NCBI RefSeq assembly: GCF_041296385.1
Contig: NC_091020.1
Span: 27,585,001-27,649,000, forward strand
Direction: 5' to 3'
DNA length: 64,000 nucleotides
Origin: Aphelocoma coerulescens
Taxonomy: Eukaryota > Chordata > Aves > Passeriformes > Corvidae
Both the position numbers and the translations under genes were made by a program. Position 1 is the stretch's first letter, and every line of letters starts with the position of its first letter. Below the pieces are notes generated by a model. It saw only the letters and a list, made by a program, of their open reading frames with translations, had not been told where the DNA came from and searched no databases. Positions 14,001 to 27,103 of this stretch are shown piece after piece.

Positions 14001-17000
14001 AACCATACAGGTAGATAATTACAACCCAAATGCCTCAGACAGACATTAAAAATAATTCTCCTTTGCCACTTAGCATTCAGCTGAATGCTTCAGGATGATA
14101 GTCCTGCACCAAGACACAGGCATATCTGCATTTTTGTCTTCCCAAACTATCGGACAAAGTTACATTTAAATCTATTCCCCTTATTCATTCCTGTGAAATC
14201 ATCCTAACAGCTTGTGTCATGAATATGTTCTCTTTAGAAACTCATTGTGTGATACCATTTTCTCGGTATTGTGAGGATGGGGGAGAAAGCAAGAGGCTGA
14301 AGTTTTAGTGAGTAATCTTACTCAGATATAGAAAAAAAAAGGGTACTAAGAAAAAAATATCTTCCAAAACAAATTAGTTTGCATAATAAAAAGAAGAGAA
14401 GGAAAGATGGGTTAAGGAAAGGTTTTGCAAAACTTCTAAAACTTCAGTTTTTTTAAATTGATGAAAAGGGATTAATCAGCCACAAGATGAAATCACCTCT
14501 TATGTTTATTTGTGATATATCCTAATTTGACTGTTAACAACCTGACCTAGTACACCTGACTATTAATATACATTTTGTTGTAAATGATTGTGTTAAATTT
14601 CCTGCCCACAGACTTTTTTCTAACAGGGATGAATGAAGAATTTGAGAACAGAAGCCACTTAATACAGAAATAGGACCTGGATGACAGTAATGGCCACGTT
14701 ATAACGCAGGTAGTAATTCAAGGTACATCACGTTCGTGTTCTCTGTATTACTCTGAACAGCAAATATATCAAGAAAATATGATCTCATCACTTGAGAGTT
14801 TATATCAGGTAAAAGGCTGCATTTAACAGTCTCAGGGACATGATTTAGGTTTGAGGTTATGAGAAGTGAGGATCTAGACTACGTATTTGAAGTCAAAGTC
14901 CACAGCATAATAACAAAGAACTGACTTGGAACATTTTAACTATTTTCTGGAGGGAAGCACAGCTCAATCAAAAATTAAAAGCAACACTTTGGGTGAAAGA
15001 ACTGATTTAACCAAAATGTTTGTTTAGATGGAGAGAAAAGAGAATGAATCTAAACAGCCTCAAATTAATCACAGCTTTGTCGCTCTTTTTTTCTCCTTTT
15101 CTCTGTGCTTATAAAAAATATATTAAGAAGCATAAAACATATTATCCAGTTCTAAGGCATCTAAAATGAAATATTTATCTTTCAAAACTTTATGTATATC
15201 CAGCTGAATTCAGGATTAATTCTGAGGAGAAAAACAACACTCATAACCCTTCACACAATTGGATTTTTCAGTTACAGCAGAGTTTTCTGGTGAGGTCCAT
15301 TGCTGAGAGGTGTTAGCGAAATTCTTAAGTCCTTAAAGTTGTGGCCTAGTCTAGGGAGTGGCATAATTACTGAAATAGCAAATGGGGAGGGAACCCAATA
15401 AGAAAACCTTCTTTTCACCTGCAGAGGATTGGGAAGAAACCAACAGGTTGCTAGAAGCATCATTGAGCTTTTTTTGGTTTCACTGAAGATCCCCAAACTA
15501 CAGCATTTGGCAAAAATTCAGGTAAATATTCAGGGTTTTCAGATCTGTCCTCATTCCAAGTCTTTCTGAGTGGGGGGGTCCTGGGTCCCAGTCTTTTTTG
15601 TTGAAGTAATAAAGCCATCATCAGATCTTGTAGAAAAACAAGGAACCCTTGCAGTTGAGTACAGAGTACAAGTAGTGCTTGTGGTTTGCTTATTCTTTAC
15701 TTACAGGAGTCTTGCACCAGAGCAGATGGAATGAGAAATGCACAGTAAGAAGCTTGCAGAGTCAGTACAGAATCTTTTTTTTTGCTTAAAGAGGGAAGGA
15801 AAAGGAGAGCACAGAAATTATGTCACAACTTCACCTTTCCTAATATCAGTTACTCAATTCCACTGGAACAAAACCTTTTAAGCTGATGCCTGACACAACT
15901 GATGTGTCTTGAAGCTCTTCCACATCTTCCATGTAGCAGTGGAAAAGCCCAGACACTGCTTCTGTAGGATATTGCTGTGTCATGTACAGTAAAACAGCAC
16001 TACCCAACGTGTGTTTGCCTTTCCCTGGAGCAATTTATACAGTAAGGTAAGAAATGCCTTCCAAGCCACTGGCTGTTCAGTACAAAAAAGTAAAAGCAAT
16101 GTTGTTCAAATACTCTGAACATCTGAGTCTATTTGAATCAAATCAGAGGTATTTGATGATTGAGATTCAAGTGCTGAAGGCTAATTTGGATTAAGAAAAA
16201 ATGTGGAAAAAATGAAATGTGCAAAGTCAAAATCCACTACAGCCAATGACTATATTTACCTCAGTGAAGACTTTTCCTCTTAAACTATTGATTTTTTGCC
16301 TTCTTCACCAAAATCAGTTCCCTTTTGACTATAATTAAAAAGCTACGATAAAACGTAACAAAGATGGTTATCAATTATAATATAATTTGCATAGCTTTAG
16401 CCCCAGCTGAGGAGGAAAGATCTTTGTATTAACAGCTGTAATAATTCAATGTAAGATCTTGACTCAGGAAAAGCTTTAAAAAAAAATAAGGAAAAAGAGG
16501 ATCAAATCATTATGATTTCCATGTTATAGATAAAACTTGAAACAGCGTTACAGGACAGCAATTACCACAGCCATGCAAACTTAATGAACTTACAAGTCTT
16601 GTGACTGTGACTCACGAGCTGTTCTGAAGTGAAGCCACAGATGGATATAGTGATTTAAATGGCACAGCTCTGCGGAACCATACTGGCTGCCTTCAGCCTT
16701 AGAGCTGAAGATGTTACGCTCTCCAGCTGCCAGAGCGAAAGTCAAAGGGTGTCATGAATCATAATTCTCAATTGAGATTTATTAATATGAATTTTCACTT
16801 GTTACAGTTTCTATTACCTGATGTCAAACAATGCATACTAAAGATGTATAAACCCTCTGTTCAGCTGCTGCAGAAGTTTTAACAGTTACCAGCTGCCTGT
16901 TGTCCACTGCTTATAAATAAAGGGATGGCTACTTTTCCAAAATACAGCGACTTCTTCTCTTTCTAGCAAAAAGAAATTGAAGACAACAGCAGCACTAATT

Positions 17001-20000
17001 TCAGTCTACCTCAGGACATGTTTAAGATTACTAGCTGTCGCAGTTTGACACTGGTTAGGCACCAAGCACCACAAAAACTATTTATTTATTTGTGCTATTT
17101 TTAAAAGTTATTCTTTAAAGACTAGTACCTAACCAAGAGGCAGTTAACTAGATCATTTAAGTGTTCTTTCAATTGTTATCACTTCCAGTGCAGTCATAAG
17201 CAAAAATCTTTGCAGGTGCACTGATGAAGACCCTAGTAAGTAATTTAAAAATCTACTCTGAAACATTTTTTATTTAGGTTTGTAATACAATATTATGACA
17301 ATCTTTACATTTCTGTGTGCTAAATGTTCTGTATTATAAATGGCAAGTAGCTTGAGAATGGTTTCAGGTCCTCTATGTTCCTAATTCTCTGGACTTGCTT
17401 CCCTTAAAGTTTGCTATAATTCCTGGCTTGCCTCAGTGACATGGCTCTATTTCTGACATGGCTGCACTCAGCTAATACTCATTATTATGTGATACACAAT
17501 GTAGTTCATCATTACTGAGAAGACCCACTCTCACCTAAAGTAGGAAAAATTGTGACAGATTTTATTCTCCTTGAGGAAGGCATTAATGCTTACTTACTTG
17601 CAGAGTTTCTTGGAGAGATTTAAAAAAAAAATATTGTTCATTATCGGTATTTTGAATATGCAATACATTTCAATGTAAGACTTTTAGTCCTGGGAGAATT
17701 CTGGTGCCTTTGAAAACTTATTATGGAAACACTTACATGGATTTTGTTGGATTGGAACTGAAGGACAATTGGGAGGTGCTTATTGTTTCTAGAAAAATAG
17801 GAAAACAATATTTCCTGAATTAAAGAATTTATTATTACAGTAAATTCAGACTCATCAGTTCATAGAAAAAAAATTCTAATTCTTATAGGTGCTTTAAGGA
17901 TCATAATTGCTTACTTAAGCATGTTCAACAACTCCAGTGGGTAGTTAGGATACAATATAGTGCTGTCATTGCTGTATATTGTACCATGAGGGGAAGTTGT
18001 TCCTTATGAGGCAGCACAAAAATGAGGACACATCACAAAGCCATTTCATGGTTTTGCCTTACTACACGTGGAGACGAGTACAGCAGTTCAAAATTCCCTT
18101 TCCAGTATTAAGTCTAATGTACAAAGCCTTGGCCAAATATTCCTATTTTCAAGAAAGAAAAAAGAGCAGAGAAAAAGGGCATAGAGAACAGAGCAGGAAG
18201 AACAGTAATAGAAAGGATTACCACCATAAATTGACTTAAACATGTTTTCAAGGGAAGCCCATTATTTCTGACTGATCTGACTTTTCAAAAGGACCTCTTG
18301 TCCTTCTTTAAGGCCCTAATGTGATGAAAACCTTACCAACTTATAAGTTGTCTCAGCAACCATTTGCACTTTATTTCTAGATGAAGTGTGTCTTCAAATT
18401 CCAGCCACTAAATTATTACCCCTTTGCCCCTTTCTATCATACGTCTCCTCTCCATATAGGTTGTTTTAGAGATTGTTAAACTCATGTCTTATTTTCCTTC
18501 CAAATAACCCAAAGATATTGAGCTTTTTAGTATCTCATTTATAAGGTGCCTTTTCCATATCTAAAATCACTGCTATTGCTGAAGCTGTCCAAACTCACTG
18601 AACTTTTTAAAGAACTTTCCTCCACAATGCCACTCCTCATAAATGCCATATACAGGAAAAAGAGCATCTATTGCACTGTATGCAGATAAAAGAGCATCAA
18701 TTTACCCCAAATTAAAATATCTTTTCTTAAATAACCTTCAGTGATGCTCTGATGAGTTCCAGAAGATTACTAAGATGGCTGGGAATAAAAGGAGAAATGG
18801 CAGAAAAAATCACAAATTATGTTTCACTATTTTTTTATATTTATGATTATTATCCATGGAAGAGAAGCTGTTGTGAAGGTCAGAAAACATCTGCAAGCTA
18901 GTATATTTATAAATTTGGCAGTGGGAAGTAGTTCCCATGGTAGGAGCACAGAGGACAGCTCAGCAGTGGAGCAGTCCCATACTAGTTGTTCTCTCAGCAA
19001 AGAGTGCTTAGATGAGGAAAAGGAAACTGAAGATGTTGGTATGAGGGCAGAAAATAGTCGTAGCCTTGGTGGAAAGTTATGTCCAGGTATCTAAGACCCC
19101 ATAATTAAAAAGCAGAAGTGAAAGAAGCTGAGCCTATAAAGTTGTTTCCTTAAAGAAAAATGGACCAATCCCTAACTAAGAGCTGATAGGGAAAAGATTG
19201 CACTTCCAAAGAATTGTTCTTCTGGCAGCTAGAGAAATATAAAGGAGCACAGGGATAAAATACAAGAAATACCTGAACCCAAGAAGAGTAAATAGGTCTA
19301 ATGATCAGATGTAGAGCACTTACTGGAAAGGAATACAGGAGAAGATGAAGACACATAACAGCCATTTATCAGTGGACTTTTTGTAGGATTTATGTACTTG
19401 GGCACATTTGGAGAGAGCATAAAAACTTGACAGGTGAAGATTAAAGACTCCCTCAAGAAAACATATTAACTGTGAAACATTCACTAAACTTCTAAAGATC
19501 TAGTGCTTACTGTAGAAAGGAATACTGAAGCGTGCCTTAAACATAATCTAAAGTGAAATATTTGAAAGGATTTTATGAAGAAATAGCATTACCAGGCATT
19601 TGAGGACAGCAAAGCTCTGAATCACCCTTTGGCAACATAACTGGTTCCTGAAGTCTTTTCATTTTGATCACCACTGAGACCCTATTCTTTGTCCAGGTGT
19701 CCCTCACTTGAGATCCTTACAAGCCAGTACTTAGAGCCTTTTTGTCCTGATTGTGGTGCTTTAAAACCAAGGTAGAGCAGGCAATTCAAAAGACAAGGTA
19801 ATTTTGTTAATAAATAACCAGGGAATCCCTTTAGGCAAATATCCTGTCTGGTTCTTGCTCAACAGTCATCAAGAGGAGAATACAGGTTATTCCCTATAAC
19901 CTTTAGTCTGCTGTAGCTGTGCTGAATCAGCTTGGATGTAATAAACTCCTTTCTTCCATGGACAAGCATACAGAGAGAAAATGAACAACTCAGTTCCATG

Positions 20001-23000
20001 TTTTGGCACCTTGTAGAAAGAAGGCAGCAGAAATTACTTCCTTGGGTTTATCCCCAGCAGAGAATACTCATATCCCTTCTCAGACTTCATTTTGTCAGAG
20101 CATAATACAATCTCCCTTTGCCTTATTCATCCTCTCAGTCCTCTTTGCATCTGTTCAGACACATTGGTGACTCCCAATCAAATGGTGCTCAAGGAAAGCA
20201 CCAAGATTTTCTCTCCAGCTGTCATCTCCACTTGGAGCCACCTAATCCAGTAGCAGAAGTTCTGCTTATAAGTCCCTCTGTGCTTGTCCCTGTGCTTTGC
20301 TCCATTAAATTTCATCTGATTTTTATTATTGCTGTCATCCAGTTGTTCTGGTGGGGTATTTCAATCTGTGTGTTGACAGCTTCTTCAGTTTTGTGAGATA
20401 AATTTATTCCAAGTGCTTCTATACTTTGTGAAAAGTTTACTAATTAATCAAACAAGACCTGTGCTTGAGGAATTCAATGGTAATCACCCTTCAGTCCAGC
20501 AGTTTCCTTTCCAGATGAACCCATTGTTATTTCTCTTGCAGCCATGATGAATTTCTCTCTTTTCCAGTTTTAGTAACCTTGTGTCACTGTCTCACACACT
20601 TTACTGAATTACAGAAAGGTAGACCTAAGAAAATTCAGCTACCTAAACTTTATCAGAGAAAAAAGTTGACTTATTTTTGATAAGACTTTTTTCACTCATT
20701 GGCTTTTAATCTCTAAAAATTGTTCTGTTAAATTTTTGTGCAAGCACAGTCCCTTTTTTATTTTTGTTTTTAGAATGAAGGACTCATTTCCATATCTCCA
20801 GTAGTACAGTCAAGTCCCTATTTTGCAACTGTTTGGCAGAGAGCACTTTCATTTCTTTTCTTTTAATTATTTAGGGCCTTGCCAGTTCAGTGAGGTCCAG
20901 AATGCGCTCATTTACAAGTCAAAAATCCCAATACAGACCCTACAACACTTCTTCATACAACACAGAGACAAGGAAATGCACTTGCCTTGCTGGAACACCG
21001 GCTCATCCCTTACTTGCAAACACAGCTGCATCAGCTCTGGCTTGCTGTTGCTACTTCAGGAATTTTTTGCTAGGAGACAGCACTGGAAAAGTAGAGAAAC
21101 ACTTTAGCCTCCACAGAATGATAGATGTGGATACATAAAGACTGGACAAAACCTAGCTCAGTGCTGGGTCTAAGCTGGCACAGGCCACAATTTCCCCAAA
21201 GTTCCAGATAACCAACACTGTCAGAGATGCAGAACAGTAAAAAGTGAGGTATTGCCATCCACTTCAGGAAATGGAAAGAAGAATCTGTGATGGACACAGC
21301 TACACAGATGAGCTTCTCTTGTTTCTTATGAACCTATACAATGTTACCTGCCTGAAATGCTGCTGTCTACTTTCCCAATGGATTCACACATAATGCAATT
21401 TATCAGGGAAAAAGGTCACAAAGGTGAAATAAGTAATCTGGGCATTAATAGAATCAAGAAAAATAATGTATCATTTTCTGAACTGAGGAGGATACTCTGT
21501 GCATGTTAACAGGGCTCCATCTCACTGCTACCAAGGGGATTTCAACAGTTTATTTGCTATAGCAACCCTTGAAGATGCTCTTTCTGCCAGCAAAAGTTAG
21601 TTCTGTGCTTAGAATAATAATTTCTTAATAATACCAAACGAGTACAGGAGACTAATATCTTGAGTAAGAGCTAAATACAAATTACACTGCAAAAGAGAGG
21701 TGAAAAAGAGCTATTAGTTCAGGATCTCATCCATCCAACACAGTGTTGCAATGTTAACTAACAAAATACAAGCTGCAAATCATACATTTTCAAAATTTCG
21801 ACAATCTTTCCTCCATATGAACCGTGCAACTATTACAGAAAGCTCCTTACTTTGTGACTGAATTCTTCCACAAAATGTCTTTGCAATAGTTGTTCTCCAG
21901 TTTCATAGTATCTTTAAAAAAACCCCTTACCCCTTACTTTCCCTACCACTCAGCACAGCTGCATAACTGCAGTGTTGACTCCCAACAGTAATTCACAGCC
22001 ATGCAAACACTCTGTGACTCTAAGAAGGATAAATCTATTGCACAGTCAGCTTGCAAACTAGGGAATTCTTTATCATCCCATGTTTCTGGATTACTCATTG
22101 TAGAAATGGTTCATTCACCTGTACCACTGTTCAAGTTTAGGACCAAAGATTATGAATAATGTTGCATTTTAAAGAGGATCACGCAAAAAATTTCAGGAAA
22201 TGTTCTTGTCACAAGAATAGCTAAGGCAGGAGGCAGGCCAGTTTCAAGCTATTTTGCAGAAGTCTTTCAACAAGCCTCAGTTCAAATACAAGAAATAAAG
22301 ATTTTAACAAGTAACAATATGATACTAGCAGTTTAAATGTAAAAGAACTGAGTCCTGGATAGAATTTGCCATCTCCATCTGTCTGCATTGCTGGTCTTGT
22401 ACGAGGACGACCAGCTCTGGCAGGGGAGGGTGCCTAAGTGCACTCAGTGTTTCTACAAGAAGCAGAAGGCAAACCTGGCACACAACTGTTTTATGTAATT
22501 CCAGTGGTAATTGCACAGCAAGTCTTATTACTGCAAGGTTACTGTAATTAATCTAATGATTTTATAGTATGTCTGATTATGACAAGAATGATTGTAAGAG
22601 TTGCAGTAATGTGGCAGATCAGTGTTGCACTGCATACAGAAGAAGGAAAACATACAGAGTTTGTGATGAGGCAGGAAGGAAAGAGGTGCAGTCCTGTGAC
22701 CTTTCTGTCAGATTGCCACTGGCAGCAAGGCTTGCTGGTCAAAGGCATTGGCAGTATTGCCCCTTGTCACCCTGGTCACCCCTCAGTCTGGAGATATAGG
22801 AACCAGATTAGGAAACCAATCTGTCCAAAAATTGTCTGGGAAAAAAATAATCTGGATGAGGCTGAGGATTCATCAACAAGCAGGAAAAGGAGGAAAATGC
22901 TTTGGCTACAACTACTGTGCAAGGTATATTCCTACAGCTATAACCTCAAAGAGATCCTGTGCAGGGAAGAGGCAGCAATTCATCTGAATCTCTCAGTATG

Positions 23001-26000
23001 ACTGGACCACAGCTGCCAGGGAAATTAAAAATCCCATAATGAAATCATTTGCACATTTTTCCTTCTAAAGCAGCACATCAAAGTTTGTAAATTGAAGAGA
23101 AGGAAAAGATTGGTACGAAAATCACAAGGCATAAACTTATCATGCAGACACCTAGATAGTCAGATGTACTTTCTAAAGCATTAATGAATTTGCCCTTTCT
23201 GTCACCTCTCTTACACCCTTTTTTACCTCCTGTTTTTACATTTCAGGTGCAACTTTGATATTCCTTTCAAAACAACAGGAATGAAAGAGTGAAGCTGTGC
23301 CACAGACAGCAAAGCCAGAAAAAAAAATGTTCTTCTCAAGGCATTAAAATGGATATTGTTGAGTGTCACATTTCTTGTTTTTATAGTCATTATCATGCAT
23401 TTCAACTGTGAGATCCTCTGAAGTAATTGGAGGAAATCAAGGCCCATTGCATAGGTGTTTTAAAGTATGAAATAAGCCATAATCCTTGAGGTATAAAACC
23501 TCACAAATCTAAACAGATAGAGGGCACAGGGGAAAGGAAATGATAAGGTCTTATACTTCAGTGCCAGAATTGGGAACATTATCTTCAGTTTTTGAAGTGC
23601 CAGTGTAATACACTGCTCACTACTGGGAAAATCACTAGTGGTTCACACAAGCACTGAGTGTTACTTGTGGTAACAGTTTAGGAATATAAGAGTTGACATT
23701 CAAAAGGCAGCATTTATCATGGTAGATAACAATTTCTCACCTGTGAAATATTGGGACATAATAATATTGAAAGTGTGTGAAAAGTTGTGAGAAAGCAATA
23801 TTGAAAAAATGTAGATTTTAGGGTAACCAACATTTCCAGCCCTCTCGCTCCTAGGAACTGAAAATATTTCAAATAGAAAAGATTAAATCATGTTCATTCA
23901 CTTCATGTTTCCATTCTTTAGGTATAATTAATTCTTTTGATTATATTTTATACTAATATAATTGTACTATATCCTAGATTATTCTGCAGTAGCTTGCAGG
24001 TTTTGTTAGCATTCCCATTTTAGTATGTTTCTTCTTAGCAATTACAATAGCTTTTTTTAAGCTTTTAACAGATCTCCAAACATGCAAATTTTGGGTCAAT
24101 ACCACATGTGCTTGCACGAGGTAAGTAATAATTGCTGTTACCCCTGCAGCTGTTAGCAAGTTTAGGTCAGCAATGAGGTTTTGACCTTTGGAAAAAGTCC
24201 AATTCAAAGTCAGCTTGTATGGGTACAAGAGCATCTGTGTTTGTCACACTTTACTTTTAGAAACACTAAGCAAATACATCCCAGAATAATATGACCTGTG
24301 GCAATATAGATTTTCTTTCTAACCATCAAGGACAAATATTTATGGGAACATTTTTCAGTTCCATAGAAAGTAACAAATGTTCTTCAAGTGTTTGCTTGCA
24401 GTCCTGAAAGAGCTTTAATCAATAAGGACCTAAGCTCCTACAATACCATGTTATTTCTGATGCAGGACCAGGCAATGGTGCCTTTGATGTAAAATATCAT
24501 GTTTGCTGTGCCTTTTTTATGCAGAGAAATATTGAGTCTGTCCATTGCAAGAGGCCAAGGAGAGAGAAGAGATTACTGTGTGCATGACCTTTGATAACAG
24601 AATAAACACATTAGCCCTTATCCAGGGCATAAAGGAAAAGCTATTTTCCTTTGCCTGTGTTGTGGGGAAGCACAAGATGAGATGGGATGAAGACTAGAAG
24701 AGGTGTTTGAAATTACAAAGATGATATGCCAGCATTCCCTGGGATGGGAACAGGTTTTCTCATCCATTGTCTGGGATCGAGTCTCCCACCTCAGAGGTGG
24801 TTATACTTCTGTGATGGTGAAAAGGTCTATCCTGTGCTTTATCCATGGAGAATACAGGCACAGCAATTATCACTCTAATTTAAAATACTAATAGTTCATA
24901 AGTGAGAGAATTACAGAAGGAATATTGGATTTATCATTTTCCCTCTCTTTCCTCAATCACTACCTTTCTTCCCAGAAAGAAGCTAGACAGAGAGCTGTTT
25001 TTCACCAAAGCTAGTTCGGCTTTTTGATGAGCAGAGAAGTTCTAAAGAATCTCACTGCTTCAAAATTGGACTTTCAAACCAGCATCCATTTATTTGAGAA
25101 AAAAAATTCCACAGGAAACTGTTCCTGTTCGATTAAGGGTTGTAAAAGCCCTCTGTCATCCCTTCAAACCTACTTTAAGAACATTTCTATTTAAATTTTC
25201 TCTCCCAGAAGGAGGAGGATAATATGCATAAACTAAGAAGAAAATTGCAAGTTTCAAGTTTTTTAATTAAGCATCAAATAACCAATTGTTAGACAGGAAT
25301 TTATTACAACTTTATTAAGGGCAGTACAGTACCTTATCAGATCTCATCTAACAGAGACACCAGCAATATCTAGTCTGTGTTAACCCTCTTTTTCTCATTC
25401 ACTCTATCTCAGCCTTATTCTCACCTCTGACCTCATCTCCTGCCACATTTCAGCTTGTCATCTCTTTTTTTATCCAGGAGTAGTAAGGATCTGCTTGAAG
25501 TAGTCTGCCAGACACACACATTCTAAAACTATTGATCTATAGGAAAAATAAGCATCAAAAGTAACATAGATGGAATCAGAGGCAGGGGCAGATCAAGAGG
25601 GCAACCTGATGTGTAGATCAGAAGCAGACTCCCTCAGCTCACAGGTAGTTTATCAGCTCGGGGTTTTCATGTACTGAGATATCTTTCACCACTCAGAAGT
25701 TACTTCAGAGCCTGACTCCTCTGCAAAGCAAAGACCTCAGACCACTGTGAAACTTGTGTGTTTCAAGTGCTTTTTGATTTGCCACTGCTACCAATATATG
25801 TCAAAACTTGACTTTAAAAGTTCTTGCAGCAGGCATGAAAGGAAATGGAAGTGGCAAACTCAGGCACATGGGTGCAGCTTGTCTGCAAAGAGCCTTGTGT
25901 AATTTTTAAGGAAGCAGAAGCTTTCCTGCTCCCTTAATAAACTCGGAAGTGTGCTTTTTGTCCAATATATTTCCCTACAACAGGGGAGAACAACATCCTT

Positions 26001-27068
26001 GCCTAAAATTATGAGCCTCTGACTTATCAACAAAGTAGAAAAGCAAACCAGGACCTCAGATTTCCAGTGAGATCCACAACCAGATTTTGTCAAAGAAGAG
26101 ACAAGTAATTTAAATACACATGGAGATACAAGGACAGCTGCAAAGCTGATCTGCATGCAGCCAGAGCAAGATGAGCCTCAGCATTCCTTTTTCACACATT
26201 ATCATATTTTCTTTATGCAGCTGGTTTAGAAAGGTCTTTTGGGTGAAGGTTATCTAAATTCTGTTCTTAGAACACCACTTCTAGAATAGGAACCTGTTTT
26301 TCTCCAAACTGCTCTGAGACCTGAATGTGTGTTTAACAAAACACAGTTCAGAGGAGAGAAGGCAATAGCTGCTTGGAACTGAATATAATTCAAGTCTGAT
26401 ATTTGGAAACTTCTGCCTCATAATCACAGTGGTGCCTGTGAAAATGTCAGGCCAATTCCTTACATTTAAGGAAAACAACATGTTTCTTATGAAGGCACAA
26501 ACACCAAGGTTGATCTTATTTCAGGTGCTTTCTAAAATGAAAGATTTTCTTCCAAGAGCTTCAAAGTACTTAATGCAAATTCTGTGCCAAGACAGCACTT
26601 AGAGCCCCAGGAAGCCCAGCAGCAGCAGGGCTTCAGGAATTTTTGTCAATTGTGAGGTCAGAAGCCAAGTGCTCTAGAGATCAGGAAACAATTATTTGTG
26701 CAGCTTACAGTCTTGTTGCAGTTTACAGTACTGGGAGAGGGAAGACTGGGGCTGCTGCTTATTCCAAGCACTGGACTAATACAAAAATAAAAAGCACTAA
26801 ACATGGATGGAACAGCCCAGACAAATGGAGTGTGATTTCTCCATTCACTCAGTCATACTTCTATACACATCCATATTCAATCTAAATCAGTAAACCTGTA
26901 CTAAAGTGAATCCGTAAGATACAGAGTGACTACCAAAACTATGACTACAGTATTTGCTTCACAGCAAATGATCCAAACCAGAGGAAGAAGAGAATTAAAT
27001 AAAATATTTTTTTAAAAAGGTAAAGCTACCTAATTTTTGTAGTGTAATAACATTTCTAAAAGCTGAAA
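5069..27068. other. Long AT-rich non-coding stretch
   Basis: About 22 kb with no recognised gene, LTR or CR1 tail. Features are limited to short A/T runs (for example around 7268-7280, 9310-9320, 9485-9550), a palindrome at 16766-16777 and pyrimidine-rich DNA near 12370-12760. The longest ATG frame here is 140 codons at 22579-23001 on +, in a somewhat less AT-rich block and overlapped by another open frame; its product is not recognisable. The low repeat content and long AT-rich runs fit intergenic or intronic bird DNA. Confidence 0.55.
16766..16777. other. Perfect 12-bp palindrome TCTCAATTGAGA
   Basis: Self-complementary 12-mer in a homeodomain-type AT-rich context (CAATTG and ATTAAT motifs close by). 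Could be a dimeric transcription-factor site; no direct evidence. Confidence 0.4.
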
Positions 27069-27093
27069 GGGGAAGGGGAGGGGAGCGGGAGGG
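27069..27093 (+). other. Putative G-quadruplex motif
   Basis: Five G tracts of 4, 4, 4, 3 and 3 residues are separated by AA, A, AGC and A. This fits the classic G3+N1-7 rule with very short loops and is the strongest such motif I found. It lies in an otherwise AT-rich setting and is embedded in a purine-only stretch from about 27065 to 27103. Folding and any role in transcription or replication are inference. Confidence 0.7.
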
Positions 27094-27103
27094 AACAGGA
27101 AAT

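Noticed and set aside
22579..23001. 140-codon ATG frame on the + strand
   Set aside because: No recognisable domain, low-complexity basic C-terminal half, overlapped by another open frame (22569-22799) and without clear promoter or splice context. One or a few frames of this size are expected by chance.
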